In this document: positions 16,731 through 19,621 of the stretch, piece by piece
Position numbering within the stretch: position 1 is the stretch's first letter
Layout: each line of letters opens with the position of its first letter
NCBI GenBank assembly: GCA_045531455.1
Contig: JAZSEA010000021.1
Location: 1-19,621, forward strand
DNA length: 19,621 nt
Reading direction: 5' to 3'
DNA from: CAG-390 sp045531455
GTDB taxonomy: Bacteria; Bacillota; Clostridia; Oscillospirales; CAG-272
Made by a program: the position numbers and the translations under genes
The notes under the pieces: generated by a model
What the model saw: the letters and a program-made list of their open reading frames with translations, nothing else
What the model was told of the DNA's origin: nothing
Databases searched by the model: none

Positions 16731-17486
16731 TCACGCAAGATAGAGTGCAACGCGGTCGAGGATACGGTTGACGTTATCGACCTGCGAGATCATTCCGCCG
16801 ATGCGGACCTTACCCTCACCGACAGCGGCGACGGCATTCACCTCTCCGTCAAAGAGCGCACGTGCGAGGCGGATATCCTCGAAGCGCATAAAGGACATAA
16901 AGCTTTCGGGAGCGGAGTGGATGGCGGTGAGCACGTGATCCTTCGCCGAGATAGTAAGCGCGAGACCGTCACCGATCGCAAGCTTGATGTTTCCGTCAAC
17001 GATATATGACGCGCTTGCCTGTCTGATCGGATCGACGTTTCCGATCTGCGCAATCGCGGAGGTGATCAGATGGAACATCAGGATCGTGCTCTTCTCGAAG
17101 AAAATGGGATCCTCGAGTGCTTTTTTATCCGCGCGGAGGTAGGACGAAAGGATATCTGTCAGCGGAAGGAATTTCTTGAGCAGGAATCCGATTCTTGTAA
17201 ATCCCTTCGAGGGAATGGGAGTCACGGTTCCGTCGATCATTCCGTTGAATTTCTCGGGAGATGAGAAAGGAAGAATGATATTGCAGGAATCGCACTGCTC
17301 TGCAAACCAAGCTTTGCCGTCCGCAAAGCAGAGCGCGCCCGAGGGACCGCCCTTGACGCGGAAGCCGATCGAGACCTTTTCGTTTTTGATGAGCTCGCGA
17401 GCCTTTTCGTCAAGCTCGCAGAGATAGGGGATCGTGCCGAGAATGGCATAGAGATTTATATACGCTAAAGTTTTTGCGTCCGTCAT
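16731..17486 (-). CDS. Hypothetical protein with SCP2-like pattern
   Basis: A 251-residue soluble protein with no signal peptide or membrane segment. The start at 17486 has an excellent site (AAGGCGGTG) five bases upstream. I do not recognise a named family with certainty. Two blocks look like the sterol carrier protein 2 fold: GKAWFAEQCDSCNIILPFSSPEKFNGMIDG in the first half, and RLARALFDGEVNAVAAVGEGKVRIGG near the end. The second ends in an ISQVDNVNRILDRVALYL helix. SCP2-like domains bind lipids or acyl chains. Its stop is nine bases from the aminotransferase start, and the two are probably co-produced, so it may serve as an accessory or substrate-binding partner. That link is inference. 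Confidence 0.75.
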   Translation of the reverse strand: MTDAKTLAYINLYAILGTIPYLCELDEKARELIKNEKVSIGFRVKGGPSGALCFADGKAWFAEQCDSCNIILPFSSPEKFNGMIDGTVTPIPSKGFTRIGFLLKKFLPLTDILSSYLRADKKALEDPIFFEKSTILMFHLITSAIAQIGNVDPIRQASASYIVDGNIKLAIGDGLALTISAKDHVLTAIHSAPESFMSFMRFEDIRLARALFDGEVNAVAAVGEGKVRIGGMISQVDNVNRILDRVALYLA

Positions 17487-17516
17487 AATTGCACCGCCTT
17501 GATTTTGTTAAATTAA

Positions 17517-17545
17517 ATTATACCATAGATTACGTAGAATTGCAA
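17517..17545 (-). promoter_or_regulatory. Promoter of the SCP2-like/aminotransferase/YitT operon
   Basis: On the minus strand TTGCAA (17545-17540) and TATAAT (17522-17517) are separated by 17 bases, and the -10 is extended by TGG. The start would lie near 17510, giving a leader of only about 24 nt before the ATG at 17486. The MITE-like element begins 32 bases upstream of the -35 hexamer. Confidence 0.85.
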
Positions 17546-17701
17546 CAATAAATAGCATTATTGCCTCGCAATCTGAGAAAAAAAGGGGTTGGCTCATTTA
17601 GTCAGTCAAATAGAGTAATTTTTTGCGGAAAACATACACTATCACCTTCAGCCCAAAGTTTTACTTCAAGTTCTGAAAAGACGCAATCGCGTTCTCCTTC
17701 C

Positions 17702-17742
17702 ACCGTCGTCAAGCGACGGTCCCCCTCCCTCCCGGAGGGAGG
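17702..17742 (+). repeat. Hairpin-pair repeat, left copy
   Basis: First hairpin: ACCGTCG (17702-17708) pairs with CGACGGT (17714-17720) around TCAAG. After a short C run, the second is a near-perfect palindrome, CCTCCCTCC (17724-17732) and GGAGGGAGG (17734-17742). It is the inverted counterpart of the copy at 17955-17994. Confidence 0.85.
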
Positions 17743-17807
17743 CTTAATGGTGAGAGCAAAATCCTACGAATATTCAGCGAACATCGTTTTATCTTAATCT
17801 AAAAAGC

Positions 17808-17885
17808 AAATAGGAATATTTATTTGAATTAATTTGCACTTTTAACAGAGTTTTGGCAAACTTATTCAATAAAATATTCCTATTT
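17808..17885. repeat. Internal 13-bp inverted repeat in the AT-rich core
   Basis: AAATAGGAATATT (17808-17820) and its exact complement (17873-17885) are separated by 52 bases, centred within the element. It is nested inside the larger inverted repeat and flanked by weakly matching A/T sequence. Confidence 0.7.
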
Positions 17886-17954
17886 TTGTATGCAAAATTA
17901 TTGATTTGAACGATATTTGCTGTATTTTCATACAAGTTTACGCTGACTCCTTAG

Positions 17955-17994
17955 CCTCCCTCCGGGAGGGAGGGGGACCACACGAAAGTGTGGT
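17955..17994 (-). repeat. Hairpin-pair repeat, right copy
   Basis: The palindrome CCTCCCTCC (17955-17963) and GGAGGGAGG (17965-17973) is followed by ACCACAC (17977-17983) pairing with GTGTGGT (17988-17994) around a GAAA loop. The second stem differs in sequence from the left copy but keeps seven base pairs. Confidence 0.85.
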
Positions 17995-18131
17995 GGAAGG
18001 AGAACGCGATCGAACTTCTATGTGTTTTTCGTGCAAGATTCGGGCGGAGAGTGATGGTATACGGCTTTCCGAAAATCTTACCGAATACATTCCTCATAGA
18101 AAACTTAAATGAGCCAGCCCCTTTTTTTATG

Positions 18132-18197
18132 ATTAACAAAACTCAAACATTTCGGAATCAAAACTTAAAAATCGTGGCGGTATAATATAGTCACAAA
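18132..18197 (+). promoter_or_regulatory. Upstream module and promoter of the first small membrane protein gene
   Basis: A 23-bp block (18132-18154, core AACTCAAACATTTCG) is followed 26 bases later by TATAAT (18181-18186), then by GTCACAA (18190-18196). The same arrangement recurs before the second paralogue. No good -35 hexamer is seen at the usual distance, so the block may bind an activator or substitute for a -35. The block begins four bases after the right end of the MITE-like element. Confidence 0.7.
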
Positions 18198-18218
18198 ATC
18201 AAGGAAAGAGAAATTTAA

Positions 18219-18590
18219 ATGGAAAACAACGCATTTGTCTACAATTATTCGGCTAAGAGAAACAGCGAAGTCGAAAGCATCAGAAAGAAATATCTCCCTC
18301 GCGAGGAAAGCAAGCTCGAGCGGCTCAAAAAGCTCGATGCTAAAGTTCAGGGCGCGGGTATGATCGAAAGCCTCTGCATCGGAGTCGTCGGATGCCTCAT
18401 CTTCGGCATCGGACTTTGCTTCGGGCTCGACGTACTCGAGGGCGCGGATTGGCTCTCGATCCTCTTCGGCGGCATCGGTACGCTCGTTATGATCCCCGCC
18501 TATCCCGTCTACCGCCGCATCTACGGCAAAACCAAGGAAAAGCTGACCCCCGAGATCCTTCGTCTTTCGGACGAAATTATCAACAATTAA
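18219..18590 (+). CDS. Small two-helix membrane protein, paralogue of the next gene
   Basis: A 123-residue protein. A charged N-terminal helix (about 10-46, ending LERLKKLDAKVQG) is followed by two hydrophobic helices. These lie at about 48-70 (MIESLCIGVVGCLIFGIGLCFGL) and 79-97 (LSILFGGIGTLVMIPAYPV). A charged tail ends EILRLSDEIINN. AAGGA lies upstream of the ATG. It aligns along its length with the 18670-19038 product (LDAKV, YP-x-Y, EIL-x-LS-x-x-I-x-NN). Proteins of this type are widespread in Clostridia and are sometimes labelled dihydropteridine reductase, which the sequence does not support: it is too short and has no nucleotide-binding motif. Function is unknown. Confidence 0.88.
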   Translation: MENNAFVYNYSAKRNSEVESIRKKYLPREESKLERLKKLDAKVQGAGMIESLCIGVVGCLIFGIGLCFGLDVLEGADWLSILFGGIGTLVMIPAYPVYRRIYGKTKEKLTPEILRLSDEIINN

Positions 18591-18651
18591 CAAAACTCAA
18601 ACATTTCGCAAAACAATCAAAAACATCAAAAGATTATAATATTGTCACAAT
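18586..18651 (+). promoter_or_regulatory. Second copy of the upstream module and promoter
   Basis: The identical 23-bp block lies at 18586-18608, overlapping the stop codon of the preceding gene. TATAAT follows after the same 26-base gap (18635-18640), then GTCACAA (18644-18650). This suggests the second paralogue has its own promoter besides any read-through. Confidence 0.7.
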
Positions 18652-18669
18652 AAAGAGAGGTAAATAAAA

Positions 18670-19038
18670 ATGAACAGAAACGATCAGCAGTTTATGGCGC
18701 AGAAGATCCGCGCACAGTACACAGAAAAGACCACCACAGAGCTCGACGCACTCCGCGAGCTTGACGCAAAGGTAAGACGCCCCGCAAACGTCTTCGCTTA
18801 CGTCTTCGGAAGCATCTCCGCGATCATCATGGGCTCGGGTATGAGCTTCGTTATGACCGATCTCGCATCCCAGCTCGGTCTTGGCGATATGATGATCCCC
18901 GGCATCGCGATCGGAGTCGTCGGTATGGCACTCGCGCTCGTCAACTACCCCATCTACAAGGGTATCCTCAACTCGCGCAAGAAGAAGTACGGCGCCGAGA
19001 TCCTCGCTCTCAGCGAAAAGATCCTGAAGAATAATTAA
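18670..19038 (+). CDS. Small two-helix membrane protein, paralogue of the preceding gene
   Basis: A 122-residue protein. An N-terminal charged helix ends ALRELDAKVRRPANVFAYVF, followed by a hydrophobic helix at about 43-66 (FGSISAIIMGSGMSFVM) and another at about 74-95 (MMIPGIAIGVVGMALALVNY). The basic tail includes PIYKGILNSRKKKYGAEILAL and ends LKNN. AGAGAGG is nine bases before the ATG. Matches to the preceding gene are spread over the whole length, so the two arose by duplication. This copy looks closer to the form common in Clostridia (KRPANVFAY-like). Membrane location is predicted; role unknown. Its stop overlaps the ribosome-binding site of the next gene. Confidence 0.9.
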   Translation: MNRNDQQFMAQKIRAQYTEKTTTELDALRELDAKVRRPANVFAYVFGSISAIIMGSGMSFVMTDLASQLGLGDMMIPGIAIGVVGMALALVNYPIYKGILNSRKKKYGAEILALSEKILKNN

Positions 19039-19052
19039 GGAGAAAAATAAAA

Positions 19053-19361
19053 ATGGGCATCAAAAGTTTTTTCAAGAACGCTTTCGCCGATATGAAGGCA
19101 AGCGCAAAGGCACAGCACGAGGTTGACCGCGCCGAGTTCAGAGCGGTCAAGGCAGAATCCAAGGCAAACTTCGAGGAAAACCGCGGCAGAAATACCTACC
19201 GCAAGGCAAAGGCTGACGCAAAGAAGCATTGGGACGACGCGCATATGTCTCCCTCCGAGAGAACCGCCAAGGAACGCGAGGCGCAGAAAGCGAGAATTGC
19301 GGAGGCAAATAAGAGAACGGCTGCCGCTAACGCACGCTACGACGCGGCAAAGAGGAAATAA
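19053..19361 (+). CDS. Small, highly charged Ala/Lys/Arg-rich helical protein
   Basis: A 102-residue soluble protein with strongly alternating Lys/Arg/Glu and Ala, predicted almost wholly helical and probably coiled-coil. It begins MGIKSFFKNAFADMKASAKAQ, an amphipathic start, and ends RYDAAKRK. A central HWDDAHMSPSERTAKERE segment contains the only Pro and Trp. It has no signal peptide or cysteine. AAGGAG lies ten bases upstream and overlaps the stop of the preceding gene, so the two are co-translated. Similar hypothetical proteins are familiar from Clostridia, often annotated only as hypothetical. Binding to nucleic acid or membrane is possible from the charge, but not shown. Confidence 0.87.
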   Translation: MGIKSFFKNAFADMKASAKAQHEVDRAEFRAVKAESKANFEENRGRNTYRKAKADAKKHWDDAHMSPSERTAKEREAQKARIAEANKRTAAANARYDAAKRK

Positions 19362-19380
19362 GTTGCTAGTTGCTAGTTGA
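19362..19380 (+). repeat. Short 7-bp tandem repeat after the last gene
   Basis: GTTGCTA occurs twice in direct contact followed by a partial GTTGA (19362-19380), beginning directly after the TAA of the charged protein gene. Confidence 0.8.
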
Positions 19381-19385
19381 AGGTA

Positions 19386-19407
19386 AATTTTCGCTAAAGC
19401 GAAAATT
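19386..19407. other. Stem-loop in the 3' region
   Basis: AATTTTCGCT (19386-19395) and AGCGAAAATT (19398-19407) are exact complements with two bases between, so the practical loop is about six bases. The surrounding sequence is A/T-rich with no strong T-run immediately after. It is less convincing as a terminator than the hairpin at 19475. Confidence 0.55.
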
Positions 19408-19474
19408 ACAGATTAATAATATTTAGCTGTACTGATCAGATTTTGTACGGTGCAAAAATAAAACGAAAAAATAG

Positions 19475-19525
19475 AAACTCGGATAATATGAAGCAAAAAC
19501 TTCATATTATCTGAGTTTTGTATTT
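19475..19525 (+). terminator. Intrinsic terminator of the small-protein operon
   Basis: A 19-bp stem (19475-19493 with 19500-19518, one G-U pair) encloses the loop CAAAAA and continues into TTTTGTATTTG. It lies 113 bases past the stop of the last gene in the plus direction. Confidence 0.85.
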
Positions 19526-19560
19526 GTGCCCTGTTTGATGTGCAGTACAGACTTTGCTCT

Positions 19561-19621
19561 CCTCAACCACCGCTGCACGCGGTCCCCCTTCCCCGCTGGG
19601 GAATGTAAATGGTTCATCCCT
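19561..19621 (+). repeat. Third copy of the hairpin-pair repeat family, cut by the window edge
   Basis: ACCGC (19569-19573) pairs with GCGGT (19579-19583), followed by a CCCCC run and TTCCCC (19589-19594) pairing with GGGGAA (19598-19603). The order and spacing match the two copies in the MITE-like element, with different stem sequences. Flanking sequence to 19621 holds no gene. Confidence 0.7.

Larger units (their letters stand above)
17578..18128. mobile_element. MITE-like 551-bp non-coding element with 23-bp terminal inverted repeats
   Basis: The ends are inverted copies: seven A, then GGGG(T/C)TGGCTCATTTA, at 17578-17600 and 18106-18128, with 22 of 23 bases matching. Inside, the arms are homologous in inverted orientation for roughly 170 bases (17578-17743 versus 17954-18128). 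They are weakly similar near the ends and almost identical from CGCGTTCTCCTTCCACC through the hairpin pair. Between them lies an AT-rich core. No transposase or credible gene is present; short frames such as 17561-17797 and 17951-18139 run through the repeats and are not believed. No clear target-site duplication is visible. It fills most of the 732-bp gene-free divergent region between 17486 and 18219. Confidence 0.78.

Noticed and set aside
15477..17009. A 510-codon plus-strand frame over the aminotransferase and SCP2-like genes.
   Set aside because: It crosses two well-supported minus-strand genes and shows no domain or start signal. Long antisense frames are expected with this codon use.
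17561..18139. Short frames in the MITE-like element ending in a shared SPSLPEGG peptide.
   Set aside because: They are translations of the inverted arms, and the shared peptide is the palindrome itself. They have no ribosome-binding site.

Overview
The window looks like a chromosomal segment of a Gram-positive gut-type Clostridia (Oscillospirales or Christensenellales-like). The reasons are purine-rich Shine-Dalgarno sites, secreted proteins with Firmicutes-style signal peptides, choline-binding-like repeats and a dockerin-like tail, a YitT-family protein, and small Clostridia-type hypothetical proteins. No rRNA, tRNA, CRISPR array or transposase was seen. Taxonomy is inferred from style, not from a marker gene.

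Layout. (1) 1-8187, minus strand: two large secreted surface proteins. The one at the left edge (1-3681, 3' end outside the window) has a beta-rich N-terminal region followed by Cys/His modules, seven of which form a near-perfect 41-residue tandem repeat. Upstream of it is a 1453-residue protein with an uncharacterised N-terminal domain, a phosphodiester glycosidase (NAGPA-like) domain, an Ig-like domain, cell-wall-binding-like repeats and a C-terminal dockerin-like module. It has a consensus promoter at 8332-8360. (2) 8485-14413, minus strand: a six-gene surface-glycan operon. In order of transcription it encodes an initiating phosphoglycosyl transferase, a GT2 glycosyltransferase, a LicD-family protein, a Wzy/O-antigen-ligase-like polymerase, a second GT2-like protein and a GT4 glycosyltransferase. 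An extended -10 promoter lies at 14483-14511 and a strong terminator at 8424-8471. No flippase is present in the window. (3) 14590-17486, minus strand: a three-gene operon of an SCP2-like hypothetical protein, a class III PLP aminotransferase and a YitT-family membrane protein, with its own promoter and terminator. (4) 17487-18218: a gene-free divergent region holding a 551-bp non-coding element with 23-bp terminal inverted repeats and paired hairpins. (5) 18219-19361, plus strand: two paralogous two-helix membrane proteins with duplicated promoters and a small, very charged helical protein, followed by a terminator. The right edge enters another copy of the hairpin-pair repeat.

How it fits together. 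The operon in (2) would assemble a membrane-linked oligosaccharide, polymerise it, and probably decorate it with phosphocholine or a similar group. The large protein encoded just downstream carries repeats of the type that bind choline-decorated walls, plus a glycosidase domain of the phosphodiester type, so a functional link is possible but not shown. The most unusual sequence signals are the MITE-like element whose hairpin stems covary between copies, the duplicated promoter module in front of the paralogous small membrane proteins, and the homogenised 41-residue repeat.
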